Assembly: GCF_042657165.1 (NCBI RefSeq)
Contig: NZ_JBHSNJ010000002.1
Span: 124,001 to 188,000 of the forward strand
Source of the DNA: Agrilutibacter niabensis
Lineage (GTDB): Bacteria > Pseudomonadota > Gammaproteobacteria > Xanthomonadales > Xanthomonadaceae
Direction of reading: 5' to 3'
Length of the DNA stretch: 64,000 nucleotides
Of the stretch, positions 45,544-53,666 are shown piece after piece. The stretch's first letter is position 1. Every line of letters starts with the position of its first letter. The position numbers and the translations under genes were made by a program. The notes under the pieces were generated by a model. It was not told the DNA's origin. It searched no databases and saw only the letters and a program-made list of their open reading frames with translations.

Positions 45544-45756
45544 TGCGCCCGAGGGGTTGGAAGCCACTGGCTGGAGTGTTGCTGCCGCAGTGCAGCATGA
45601 CAGATTGCGTCAGTACCGCCAAAGATTACCGGGTTCATACCTCCCGACTGCATGGGCCGCAGCCGGATCGCATTCGCAGGTGTCTTCGTGCGCTGTCGGT
45701 CAGCGCGTGCGAGCGCTTGCGTTTTCTCCGCCCCGCCCCTCAGCCAGGAAGCCTGC

Positions 45757-46863
45757 ATGAAACCCGTCAACGTCATCTCCTGCTCCGCCGTTCTCGCCGG
45801 CGCCATCGCTGCCGCCGTTGCGGCCCCCCCGGCCACGAAGACCAACCCGCTCCGCGTCAGCCTGCTCGCCGCGCCGGCCGCCAAGGGCGGCTTCCTCGGC
45901 GCCGTCGAGGTCACGATCACCAACACCAGCAACCACGCGGTGCGCGTGCCGCATTGGGAGCTGCCATCCGACTTCATGGAAGCCAAGCTGTTCCAGGTGA
46001 TTCGCAATGGCGAGCCGGTGCAGTACCAGGGCCCGATGATCAAGCGCACGCTGCCGGGCCAGGGCGACTTCAGGATCCTCCGCGCTGGTGAAACGCTGCG
46101 CACCACGGTCGACCTGTCCGGCGCCTACGACATGAGCAAGAGTGGCGAGTACGTCGTCACCCTGTCCTCGCCGCTGCAGCATGCCTCGCTGTCGAACGGC
46201 GAAATGCTGAAGAACCCCAACGGCCTGCCGATGACCATCCAGTCGGTACCGCTGCGCCTCTGGGTCGACGGCGTCGACCTGATCGAAGGCAAGGGCGGCG
46301 AGATCGCCAACAAGGGCAAGCCGGGCAGCGGCGGCGGGACGGTCGTCAACGGCGTGTCGTATGTCGGCTGCTCCACCACCCAGATCAATGGCGCCGGCAA
46401 CGCCGTGGTCGAGGCACGCAAATACTCGGAAAACGCCAAGGGCTATCTCGCCGGCGGGACCGTCGGTGCGCGCTACACCACCTGGTTTGGCGCCTACACC
46501 AGCTCGCGCTGGAACACCGCCGGCCAGCACTTCGTGGCAATCGATGCGGCGATGGACCAGAACGCCGGCCAGGTGAAGATCAACTGCGGCTGCAACCAGA
46601 GCTATTACGCCTACGTGTATCCGACCCGGCCGTATGAAATCTTCGTCTGCCGCGCCTTCTGGAGCGCGCCGCTGACCGGTACCGACTCCAAGGCCGGCAC
46701 GCTGATCCACGAAATGAGCCATTTCAATGCCGTGGCCGGTACCGACGATCACGTCTACGGCCAGGCCGGCGCGAAGAACCTGGCGATCTCCAATCCGACC
46801 TCGGCGCTCGACAACGCCGACAACCACGAGTACTTCGCCGAGAACAACCCGTTCCAGAACTGA
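45757..46863 (+). CDS. M35-family (aspzincin) metalloendopeptidase, peptidyl-Lys type, exported
   Basis: A 368-residue secreted protease with a signal peptide of about 23 residues. A propeptide-like N-terminal domain (about 30-190) of beta-strand character (VEVTITNTSNHAVRVPHWEL) precedes the catalytic domain. That has HEMSH (H318, E319, H322) and the third ligand in GTDDHVYG (D331). This is the HExxH plus GTxDxxYG pattern of aspzincins and matches lysine-specific metalloendopeptidases. The Cys-rich segment IFVCRAFW before HEMSH is typical. A strong terminator follows, so it is monocistronic. It probably helps in protein nutrition or predation. Confidence 0.93.
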   Translation: MKPVNVISCSAVLAGAIAAAVAAPPATKTNPLRVSLLAAPAAKGGFLGAVEVTITNTSNHAVRVPHWELPSDFMEAKLFQVIRNGEPVQYQGPMIKRTLPGQGDFRILRAGETLRTTVDLSGAYDMSKSGEYVVTLSSPLQHASLSNGEMLKNPNGLPMTIQSVPLRLWVDGVDLIEGKGGEIANKGKPGSGGGTVVNGVSYVGCSTTQINGAGNAVVEARKYSENAKGYLAGGTVGARYTTWFGAYTSSRWNTAGQHFVAIDAAMDQNAGQVKINCGCNQSYYAYVYPTRPYEIFVCRAFWSAPLTGTDSKAGTLIHEMSHFNAVAGTDDHVYGQAGAKNLAISNPTSALDNADNHEYFAENNPFQN

Positions 46864-46884
46864 GCCGGCGTTCCATCGCAAGAC

Positions 46885-46917
46885 AGGACGGCCCGCACAA
46901 GCGGGCCGTCCTTTTTT
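46885..46917 (+). terminator. Terminator of the M35 peptidase gene
   Basis: A perfect 12-bp stem (AGGACGGCCCGC / GCGGGCCGTCCT) with an ACAA loop and a run of six T on the plus strand. Confidence 0.93.
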
Positions 46918-46933
46918 CCTGCCGCAAGCAACA

Positions 46934-46955
46934 ACGGCCCGCTTGCGCGGGCCGT
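46934..46955 (-). terminator. Terminator-like hairpin of the FKBP gene
   Basis: A 9-bp perfect stem (ACGGCCCGC / GCGGGCCGT) with a TTGC loop lies downstream of the minus-strand gene. The stem core repeats the peptidase terminator on the other side. Confidence 0.7.
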
Positions 46956-46982
46956 CGATGGCAAAGCGGATCGCGGCGACGA

Positions 46983-47462
46983 TCAGTGGTGGTGGCCACC
47001 CTCGCCGTGCACGTGGCCGTGTTCGACTTCCTCGGCCGAGGCTTCGCGCACGTCGACGATCTCGATGGCGAAATGCAGGTCCTTGCCGGCCATCGGGTGG
47101 TTGAGGTCGACGTCGACCACGCTCATGCCGACCTTCTGGATGGTTACGGCACGCGGGCCGAAGTTGGTCTGCAGGATGACCTGCATGCCCGGCTCCAGGC
47201 GCTGGCCTTCGAAATGCTTCTTGGGGATGCGCTGGGTCAGGCCCTCGCGCTTCTCGCCATAGGCATCGGCGGCAGCCACGTCGACTTCGAACTTTTCGCC
47301 GGCTTCGCGGCCGTCCATCGCGGTCTCGAGGCCCGGGATGATGTTCTGGTGGCCGACCAGGATCACCAGCGGATCGCGGCCTTCGGAGCTTTCCAGCGGC
47401 TCCTGGCCCTGCTCGCTGACGGTGTAGTGGAAGCTGACGACGCGGTCTTTCTCGATCTTCAT
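46983..47462 (-). CDS. slyD: FKBP-type peptidyl-prolyl isomerase, SlyD-like
   Basis: Folding helper of 159 residues that isomerises prolyl bonds. It has the SlyD layout: FKBP half-domain (VVSFHYTVSEQGQEPLES), an inserted chaperone flap (about 70-125, containing EGLTQRIPKKHFEG) and the FKBP end LNHPMAGKDLHFAIEIV. The C-terminus is histidine-rich (EHGHVHGEGGHHH), like the nickel-binding tail of SlyD, though shorter. The ATG at 47462 gives the standard MKIEKDRVVSFHY start. Confidence 0.95.
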   Translation of the reverse strand: MKIEKDRVVSFHYTVSEQGQEPLESSEGRDPLVILVGHQNIIPGLETAMDGREAGEKFEVDVAAADAYGEKREGLTQRIPKKHFEGQRLEPGMQVILQTNFGPRAVTIQKVGMSVVDVDLNHPMAGKDLHFAIEIVDVREASAEEVEHGHVHGEGGHHH

Positions 47463-47611
47463 TGCTTGACTCGGTGATGGGCCGCGGCTGCGGCCATGAA
47501 ACGGCCGGCGCCTTGCCGGCAGCGGCGGGAACGGCCAAGCTACGGTGCGTGAAGACGCCAATCCCGAGCCCCGCCGAGGGAGCCGCGCATTATCCCGGCA
47601 AGCCCCGCGCC

Positions 47612-48136
47612 ATGCCAGCACGCGGAAGATGCCTCCCGCTCCTCTATTCCTTATTTATGGTGATGACCGCGCTGCTGTCGGCCTGCGGCGGCGACAAGCT
47701 CGTGCGCCGGCCCGTGCCAGCGCACCGCGTCTGGCCGGCCGTCAGCCCGGTCGATCCGGTTCGCGCCAATGCGGTGCTGATGCGGGCGATCAGCCTGGTC
47801 GGCACGCCCTACCGCTACGGCGGCAATACCCCTGACACCGGCTTCGACTGCAGCGGCCTGGTCAATTACGTCTACCGGGACATGCTGGACCTGCGCCTGC
47901 CACGCAGCTCCCGGGACCTGGCCGCCTGGCAGGGTCCGCGCATCGCGCCGGAGCGGCTGGCGGCGGCGGACCTGGTGTTCTTCGGCTCCGGCGGCAACGT
48001 CAGCCATGTCGGCATCTACGTCGGCGAAGGCCGCTTCGTCCATGCCCCGAGCACCGGCGGCACCGTCCGGCTGGACCACCTGGACGGCAGCTACTGGCGC
48101 GAGCACTACAGCGGTTCGAAACGTGTCCTCAACTGA
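47612..48136 (+). CDS. NlpC/P60-family lipoprotein peptidase (first copy)
   Basis: Predicted cell-wall DL-endopeptidase or amidase of 174 residues. After a basic N-terminus and hydrophobic stretch, a lipobox (LLSAC) marks an outer-membrane lipoprotein. The NlpC/P60 domain fills the rest: catalytic cysteine C80 in GFDCSGLVNYVYR, H132 in NVSHVGIYVG and H144 in GRFVHAPS. Start choice is uncertain; a later ATG (MVMTALLSAC) also gives a leader. It is followed at about 180 bases by a paralogue, so the two are tandem duplicates. Confidence 0.9.
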   Translation: MPARGRCLPLLYSLFMVMTALLSACGGDKLVRRPVPAHRVWPAVSPVDPVRANAVLMRAISLVGTPYRYGGNTPDTGFDCSGLVNYVYRDMLDLRLPRSSRDLAAWQGPRIAPERLAAADLVFFGSGGNVSHVGIYVGEGRFVHAPSTGGTVRLDHLDGSYWREHYSGSKRVLN

Positions 48137-48169
48137 GCAATGCCCCGTTTTGCCAAACCGGGCGCGATA

Positions 48170-48198
48170 TTTAACTTTATTTTAACTTCATTTGAACA
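48170..48198 (+). repeat. Phased short direct repeats before the second NlpC/P60 gene
   Basis: TTTAACTT, TTTAACTT and TTTGAACA begin at 48170, 48181 and 48191, spaced 11 and 10 bases, one helical turn each, in an A+T-rich patch 115-145 bases before the gene. The phasing suggests a regulator-binding array or curved promoter DNA. Confidence 0.5.
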
Positions 48199-48313
48199 TC
48201 ATCACCCTTCCGGGTAGGCATCATCGCCCCGGTTTCTGCTTCGTGATGACTGCGTGACGCCCCGAAAGTACGGCCGCCCTGCTGGCACCACCCCCTCCCG
48301 GCCCGCCCGGGGG

Positions 48314-48967
48314 ATGCTCCGACTCTTCCTTGCGCTGGCGCTGTGCGCGCCCGCGCTTTCTGTTTTTGCCGCGCCGGTCGATGATGGCGCGCCGTTCCCG
48401 GTCAAGGCCGTGGCGACGGAAGCCGCCGCGCCGGTTGTTCCCGCCAAGCCCGACACCAAGGCCGCACCGTCGCTGACCGATCGTGCGTTTGGCCTCGCCG
48501 TCGACGTCAATCGCCTGCTGTCCCCGGCCATTGCGCTGGAACTGCCTCCCGAAGCCGTTGGCACGCCCGTCGGCGTGGACGGCAAGGTGGGCTCGGTCCT
48601 GCAGAAGGCCCTCGCCCTGCTGGGCACGCCCTATCGCTGGGGCGGCACCGACCCGAGCAAGGGTTTCGATTGCAGTGGCCTGGTCGGCTACGTCTTCCGT
48701 AATGCCCTGGGCATCGAACTGCCGCGCGTTTCGCGCGACATGGCCCGCAACGGCCAGCTGGTCACCGACCGCGCCAAGCTGGTTGCCGGCGATCTGGTGT
48801 TCTTCGGCCGCAAGGGCCGGGTGAACCACGTCGGCATCTACCTCGGCGACGGCCGCTTCGTCCACGCCCCGAGCAAGGGCAAGGACGTGACCGTGTCCGA
48901 ACTCGACACCGGCTATTGGAGCGGACGCTTCCTGCAGGCTCGCCGGGTCAGCACCGACGGCACCTGA
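48314..48967 (+). CDS. NlpC/P60-family exported peptidase (second copy)
   Basis: Second NlpC/P60 cell-wall hydrolase, 217 residues from ATG 48314. It has a plain signal peptide (cleavage near SVFAAP) rather than a lipobox, a Pro/Ala-rich spacer (about 20-85) and the catalytic domain with C120 in GFDCSGLVGYVF, H172 in VNHVGIYLG and H184 in RFVHAPS. An in-frame GTG at 48254 would give a longer basic N-terminus. It differs from the upstream copy by being periplasmic or secreted rather than lipidated. A terminator follows. Confidence 0.9.
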   Translation: MLRLFLALALCAPALSVFAAPVDDGAPFPVKAVATEAAAPVVPAKPDTKAAPSLTDRAFGLAVDVNRLLSPAIALELPPEAVGTPVGVDGKVGSVLQKALALLGTPYRWGGTDPSKGFDCSGLVGYVFRNALGIELPRVSRDMARNGQLVTDRAKLVAGDLVFFGRKGRVNHVGIYLGDGRFVHAPSKGKDVTVSELDTGYWSGRFLQARRVSTDGT

Positions 48968-48991
48968 GCGTCGCGCGTCGATCGCGTAAGC

Positions 48992-49015
48992 GAAGGCCGC
49001 CCTCGGGCGGCCTTC
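48992..49015. terminator. Terminator after the second NlpC/P60 gene
   Basis: A 10-bp stem (GAAGGCCGCC / GGCGGCCTTC) with a CTCG loop lies between convergent genes. T-runs are weak on both sides. Confidence 0.7.
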
Positions 49016-49036
49016 CTGCTTCAGGGCGGGGCGACA

Positions 49037-49531
49037 TCAATCGCCCGGAGCGCGGTAGCTCGCCATCGTCTGCTCGATCCCCTTGCTCAGCTCCATCACC
49101 TTCATCGCGTACTCGGCCAGGTCCTGGTCCTCTTCGCTGGAGATCTGCAAAGACGGCACCGCGATCGGCTTGCCCTGGTCGTCGACCGCGACGAAGACGA
49201 TCATGCAGTGCGTGCACAGCCGCTGCGGCCCGCCGCTGATCGGATCCGACGCTTTAACGGCCACGGCGAAATGCATGCTGCTGGTGCCGGTGTGGACCAG
49301 CTTGGTCGAAACCGTCACCAGGTCGCTGATGTGGATCGGTGCGACGAAGCGGATGCCGCCCACCGCCACCGTCACGCTGTAACGCCCGCTCCACCCGACG
49401 GCGGCCGCATACCCGGCCTGGTCGATCCATTTCATCACCGTACCGCCGTGGACCTTGCCGCCGTAATTGACGTCGGTCGGTTCCGCGAGGAAGCGCAGGG
49501 TGAGTTCGCGTTGTTGTCCGCTCATGGCCAT
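49037..49531 (-). CDS. Acyl-CoA thioesterase, YciA/hot-dog type
   Basis: A 164-residue hot-dog fold thioesterase that hydrolyses acyl-CoAs. VNYGGKVHGGTVMKWIDQAG near 21-40 is the family active-site region, and GRYSVTVAVGGIRFVAPIHI follows. The C-terminus is longer than YciA by about 30 residues (SLQISSEEDQDLAEYAM) with an acidic helix. The start may be either of two ATG codons (49531 or 49525). The stand-alone gene is convergent with the NlpC/P60 gene. Substrate unknown. Confidence 0.9.
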   Translation of the reverse strand: MAMSGQQRELTLRFLAEPTDVNYGGKVHGGTVMKWIDQAGYAAAVGWSGRYSVTVAVGGIRFVAPIHISDLVTVSTKLVHTGTSSMHFAVAVKASDPISGGPQRLCTHCMIVFVAVDDQGKPIAVPSLQISSEEDQDLAEYAMKVMELSKGIEQTMASYRAPGD

Positions 49532-49621
49532 GTCCAGGCGAGGGAACGAAGCCCCAGTGTGCACCCTTGCGAAGGCGAATGGCCGTGGGCAAGCTGCGGC
49601 GAACTTCGGGGAGGAAGCGGC

Positions 49622-50038
49622 ATGGCGGCAAACATCGGACGATTGATCCTGGGCATCCTGGCCGGGCTGGTGGTCGCGTGGCTGTCGATCGCCCTCTGCG
49701 AATTCGCCAGCGTGTTCCTGCATCGTCCACCGCCGGGCGTCGACCTGCGCGACCCGCGGGCGCTGGCGGCCCACATCGACGCGGCGCCGTTCCACGCCAT
49801 GCTCCTGGTGGTGATCGGATGGTCGCTTGCGGCTTTCCTCGGAGGCTGGGTGGCGGCCCGGATCGCGCGGCACCGGCGAACGGCGGCGCTGGTCGTGGCC
49901 GCCTTCGTCGTACTGGGCGTGATCGCCAACAACATGATGATTCCGCATCCGCAGTGGATGACCATCGCGGGCGTGCTGCTGCCGGTTCCCCTGGCCTGGC
50001 TGGCGGCACGGTTGGCAACGCCGCGTACGCCTCGCTAG
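49622..50038 (+). CDS. Hypothetical four-helix membrane protein
   Basis: A 138-residue integral membrane protein with about four hydrophobic helices (about 6-30, 58-80, 85-105, 112-130). A hydrophilic loop after the first (VFLHRPPPGVDLRDPRALAA) carries a Pro-rich turn. An AGGAAG ribosome site precedes the ATG. I do not recognise the family, but it looks like a typical small xanthomonad membrane protein. The stop codon lies in a 22-base tandem repeat. Confidence 0.75.
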   Translation: MAANIGRLILGILAGLVVAWLSIALCEFASVFLHRPPPGVDLRDPRALAAHIDAAPFHAMLLVVIGWSLAAFLGGWVAARIARHRRTAALVVAAFVVLGVIANNMMIPHPQWMTIAGVLLPVPLAWLAARLATPRTPR

Positions 50039-50079
50039 TCATAGCCGTACGCCTCGCTAGTCATAGCCGTACGCCTCGC
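50024..50079 (+). repeat. 22-base tandem repeat across a stop codon
   Basis: The unit CGTACGCCTCGCTAGTCATA(GC) occurs twice in full (50024-50045 and 50046-50067) and once in part (to 50079). It contains the TAG stop of the membrane protein gene. This looks like slippage duplication of the gene end. Confidence 0.85.
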
Positions 50080-50178
50080 ACATCGCAGCCGCAATGCGCG
50101 CATTGCATGCTCGCGCACTGGTCCGCCACTGCGCGATCACCGACACTGTCGCGCCCCGTCTCCGCGTGCCTTATCTCG

Positions 50179-51045
50179 ATGCATCGCCTCGCCCTCGCCG
50201 CCTGCCTGCTCGCCACCGTTTCGCCTGCCCGCTCCGCCGAACCGGTTTTGCCGCAATCCAACGCATACCTGACCGGTGACGCCTGGCGCCAGCCGATCGC
50301 GCCGTTCCAGATTGCCGACCACACCTGGTACATCGGCACGCAGGGATTGAGCGCCTTGCTGGTCCGCACGCCGGAAGGCGCGGTACTGATCGACGGTGGC
50401 ATGCCACAGGCGGCGGACATGCTGCTGCAGCGGATGCGCGAACTGGGCGTGCAGCCGCAGGACCTCAAGTTCATCCTGCACAGCCACGCCCATGGCGACC
50501 ACGCCGGGCCGCTCGCAGCGGTCCGGCGCGCCACCGGTGCACGCCTGGTCAGCAATGCCGAATCCGCCGCCTTGCTCGCGCGTGGCGGCAGCAACGACCT
50601 GCACTTCGGCGACGGCATCCTGTATCCGCCGGTACAGGCCGACCGCCTGGTGATGGATGGCGAAGCGGTCGAACTGGGCGGCCTGCGCTTCATCGCGCAT
50701 TACACACCCGGCCATACGCCCGGCAGCCTGAGCTGGACCTGGAGCGACACGCACGCGGGCAAGGCGCTCACCCTCGCCTACGCCGACAGCCTCTCGGCGC
50801 CGGACTACCGGCTCATCGACAACCCGCGCTATCCGCATATCGTCGGCGACTACCGCCGCACCTTCGCCACCGTGCGCGCGCTGCCCTGCGACCTGCTCAT
50901 CACGCCGCATCCTGACGCCAGCGGGTGGACGCCGGCCGCGACTACGGCGCCGCATCCTGCGCCGATCACCTGCCGCACCTATGCCGACCGCGCCGAGGCG
51001 CGCTTCGACGCCCAACTCGCGGCGCAACGCAAGGAACAGCCGTAA
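50179..51045 (+). CDS. Subclass B3 metallo-beta-lactamase, exported
   Basis: A 288-residue periplasmic zinc hydrolase with an 18-20 residue signal peptide. The B3 zinc ligands are all visible: HSHAHGDHAG (H103, H105, D107, H108), HYTPGHTPGS (H179) and TPHPDASG (H244). GTQGLSALLVRTPEGAVLID near the N-terminus is the B3 opening motif. It resembles L1- and THIN-B-type enzymes of soil bacteria, so beta-lactam hydrolysis is likely but unproven. The stop overlaps the start of the Nudix gene by one base. Confidence 0.9.
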   Translation: MHRLALAACLLATVSPARSAEPVLPQSNAYLTGDAWRQPIAPFQIADHTWYIGTQGLSALLVRTPEGAVLIDGGMPQAADMLLQRMRELGVQPQDLKFILHSHAHGDHAGPLAAVRRATGARLVSNAESAALLARGGSNDLHFGDGILYPPVQADRLVMDGEAVELGGLRFIAHYTPGHTPGSLSWTWSDTHAGKALTLAYADSLSAPDYRLIDNPRYPHIVGDYRRTFATVRALPCDLLITPHPDASGWTPAATTAPHPAPITCRTYADRAEARFDAQLAAQRKEQP

Positions 51046-51533
51046 TGCCCTACACCCCGATCGTGGCGACGCTGGGTTACGTGCTCTCGCCCGATGGCAA
51101 CGACGTGCTGATGGTCCATCGCAACGCGCGCCCCGACGACCACCAGCTCGGCAAGTACAACGGCCTGGGCGGCAAGATCGAACCGGACGAGGACGTGCTC
51201 GCCGGCATGCGCCGCGAAATCCACGAGGAAGCCGGCATCGACTGCGTCGAGCTGTCGCTGCGCGGCACGATCAGCTGGCCGGGCTTCGGCAAGCAGGGCG
51301 AGGACTGGCTCGGTTTCGTCTTCCTCATCACGCGCTTTACTGGCACGCCGTTCGAACGCAATGCCGAAGGCCCGCTGGAATGGGTGCCGCGCGATCGCCT
51401 GCCTGAACTGCCGATGTGGGAAGGCGACCGCCAGTTCCTGCCGCTGGTGTTCGACGGCGACCCGCGGCCCTTCCACGGCGTGATGCCCTATCGCGACGGT
51501 CGCATGCTGTCGTGGCGGTTCTCGCGCGCGTGA
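51045..51533 (+). CDS. Nudix hydrolase, MutT / 8-oxo-dGTP diphosphatase-like
   Basis: A 162-residue Nudix enzyme that probably sanitises oxidised nucleotides. The box GGKIEPDEDVLAGMRREIHE followed by EAGI matches GX5EX7REUXEEXGU near 43-65. An N-terminal PIVATLGYVLSPDG strand and C-terminal WEGDRQFLPLVF, typical of MutT/NUDT1-like 8-oxo-dGTPases, are present. It overlaps the lactamase gene by one base; the pairing is probably accidental in function. Confidence 0.92.
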   Translation: MPYTPIVATLGYVLSPDGNDVLMVHRNARPDDHQLGKYNGLGGKIEPDEDVLAGMRREIHEEAGIDCVELSLRGTISWPGFGKQGEDWLGFVFLITRFTGTPFERNAEGPLEWVPRDRLPELPMWEGDRQFLPLVFDGDPRPFHGVMPYRDGRMLSWRFSRA

Positions 51534-51553
51534 TCGGCTGACTGTGCCGCGCG

Positions 51554-51985
51554 CTACTCCGGTTCGCGCGGCGCGACGATGTATTCCATGTTGACCGATG
51601 CCGGCGCGGTTTCAACGAAGCCGTACTTCGCATACAGGTGACGCGCCTCGCCGTCGGCGACCAGGGTGACGTAGGCCGACGGTTCCGCATGCTTGCGCAG
51701 CCATTCGTCGAGCGCCTTCATGATCCGCTTGCCCAGGCCACGGCCCTGATACGGCGGCGCCACGGCGATGTCGACCACGGTGTAGAAACAACCACCGTCG
51801 CCGATGATCCGGCCCATCCCGATCACCTCGTCGTCGCGCTGCAGGCTGACGCCGTACAGCGTGTTGGGCAGCCCCTTGCGGGCGGCCTCGAGCGTCTTCG
51901 GCGACATGCCCGCCACCGAGCGCAACCGGCAGTAGTCGTCGGCATCAGGAAAACGTTCGACCAGCTGGATGTCTTCTTCGGCCAT
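51554..51985 (-). CDS. GNAT-family N-acetyltransferase
   Basis: A 143-residue acetyl-CoA-dependent transferase. The acetyl-CoA-binding motif is VAPPYQGRGLGKRIMKAL near 85-102, preceded by YTVVDIAV; the C-terminal HLYAKYGFVETA is the B motif. GMGRIIGDGG is the strand before. The closest general type is YhfO/PaiA-like small GNATs of unknown substrate. The start MAEEDIQLVERF is preferred to a longer in-frame one. It sits alone between convergent and divergent neighbours. Confidence 0.9.
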   Translation of the reverse strand: MAEEDIQLVERFPDADDYCRLRSVAGMSPKTLEAARKGLPNTLYGVSLQRDDEVIGMGRIIGDGGCFYTVVDIAVAPPYQGRGLGKRIMKALDEWLRKHAEPSAYVTLVADGEARHLYAKYGFVETAPASVNMEYIVAPREPE

Positions 51986-52083
51986 CGCGCCTCTCCCGCG
52001 CCCTCGGCGCGTCGTGTGTACCGGGCCGGCCCATCTTGATGTGCGAAAACGAAACGGCACGTGAGGCCGGCGTACTGCCGGTG

Positions 52084-53436
52084 TCACGCCGTCTCGCGCC
52101 GCACTTCCGCCGCCTCGCCTTCGGCAACGCCGACATTGCTGGAAGCCGCTTCGTACAGTTCGCGGTCGAGCAGTCCGGTTTCCTTCGCCACCAGCACCGG
52201 CACCAGCATCTGGCCGGTGACGTTGGTCATCGTGCGCATCATGTCGAGGATGCGGTCGATCGCGTAGAGGTAGCCGATCGCTTCCAGCGGCAACCCGGCG
52301 GCGCTGAGCACCACCGTGGCCATGATCACCGCCGTGCCCGGCACGCCCGCGGTGCCGAAACTGCCCAGCACGGAGGCCAACGCGATGATCAGGTACTTGT
52401 CGAACGTCAGGTCGATGCCCGCGTACTGGGCGATGAATACCGCCGCCAGCGCCGGATAGATCGCGCCGCAGCCGTCCATTTTGATGCTGGCGCCCAGCGG
52501 CACGGCGAATGCGGCGTAGTCGCGATCGACCCCATGGTTGTGCACGACGCTGCGCAGCGACATCGGCATCGCGGCAAAACTCGACGAGGCGACGAAGCCG
52601 ACCTGCATCGCCGGCGCGGCGCCGCGGAAAAACCTGATCGGATTGAGGCCGTGCATTACCAGCAGGGCGCCGTACACCACGATGATGTGGAAGGCGCAGG
52701 CTGCGTACAGCGCGACCACGAAGCTCGCCAGCGGCTTGAGCTGCTCGAAGCCGTAGCCGCCCACCAGCGCCGCGATCAGCCCGAAGGTGCCGATCGGGGT
52801 GAACTCCAGCACGAAGCGCGTGACCTGGATCATGGTTTCGCTGGCTTCACCGGCCAGCTTGCGCAGGTTCGCCACCCGGTCGCCGAGCTTGACGAAGGCG
52901 AAGCCGATCAGGCCCGCGAAGAAGATCACCTGCAGCACGGTGCCGTTGCGCGGAACGAGCACCTTCATGCCGTCGGCGGTTTTTGCGGTATCCGCACCGG
53001 CGATCGCGGCAACGGGGTTGGACGGCACGATGTTGAACAACACATCGAGCGCGCTCGGCGGTGTCTTCGGCACGTAGTCGGAGGCGACCTTCAACGTGCC
53101 GACATCCACCCCGACTCCCGGCTTCACCAGCCAGCCGGCCAGCAGGCCCACGCCTACCGCCAGCACGGCTGTGAGCGCGAACCACAGGAAGGTGCGCCCG
53201 CCCAGGGCCGCGATCGATTTCTGACCATGCAGGGATCCCACCGCGGTGATCACCGCGAAGAACACCAGCGGGATCGCAATCATCTTGATCAGGTTGACGT
53301 AGACATCGCCGAGCGGGCCAAACCAGGTCTCCGCGTCCTTGCCGAACAACCAGCCGGCAAGCGCACCCAGCACGAAGCCCAGCACGACGCGCTGCCAGAA
53401 CGGGATCCTCAACCAGCCGGAAACCAGCTTCATCAT
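52084..53436 (-). CDS. Dicarboxylate/amino acid:cation symporter (DAACS, GltP/DctA type)
   Basis: Inner-membrane sodium- or proton-coupled transporter of 450 residues with eight helices and two re-entrant loops. The start MMKLVSGWLRIPFWQRVVLG and GLVNLIKM-type first helices lead to the serine-rich loop VGFVASSSFAAMPM, the KMDGCGAIYPALAAVF motif and SFGTAGVPGTAVIMATVVLS. The family moves glutamate, aspartate or C4-dicarboxylates; the sequence does not settle which. A second ATG one codon inside is possible. Confidence 0.94.
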   Translation of the reverse strand: MMKLVSGWLRIPFWQRVVLGFVLGALAGWLFGKDAETWFGPLGDVYVNLIKMIAIPLVFFAVITAVGSLHGQKSIAALGGRTFLWFALTAVLAVGVGLLAGWLVKPGVGVDVGTLKVASDYVPKTPPSALDVLFNIVPSNPVAAIAGADTAKTADGMKVLVPRNGTVLQVIFFAGLIGFAFVKLGDRVANLRKLAGEASETMIQVTRFVLEFTPIGTFGLIAALVGGYGFEQLKPLASFVVALYAACAFHIIVVYGALLVMHGLNPIRFFRGAAPAMQVGFVASSSFAAMPMSLRSVVHNHGVDRDYAAFAVPLGASIKMDGCGAIYPALAAVFIAQYAGIDLTFDKYLIIALASVLGSFGTAGVPGTAVIMATVVLSAAGLPLEAIGYLYAIDRILDMMRTMTNVTGQMLVPVLVAKETGLLDRELYEAASSNVGVAEGEAAEVRRETA

Positions 53437-53666
53437 TTGGGGAAAATCTCCAACACGCCCCCGACCCGAGGTCCGCCAGGCAAGTCCGCACCATAGCCGA
53501 GGCGGCCGCGGGCTGGCGAGAACGCCAGTGCAATCCGTTGTTCCAAAACGGAATGAACCACCTCGCCGCCATTCGACCGGATGCGCAAGGCGGTGTGCAC
53601 CAATCCGGCAACACCCGCTTGGCATAATCGGGAACTTGGTTGTTCGACCCCTTGCGGCAGGCCTTC

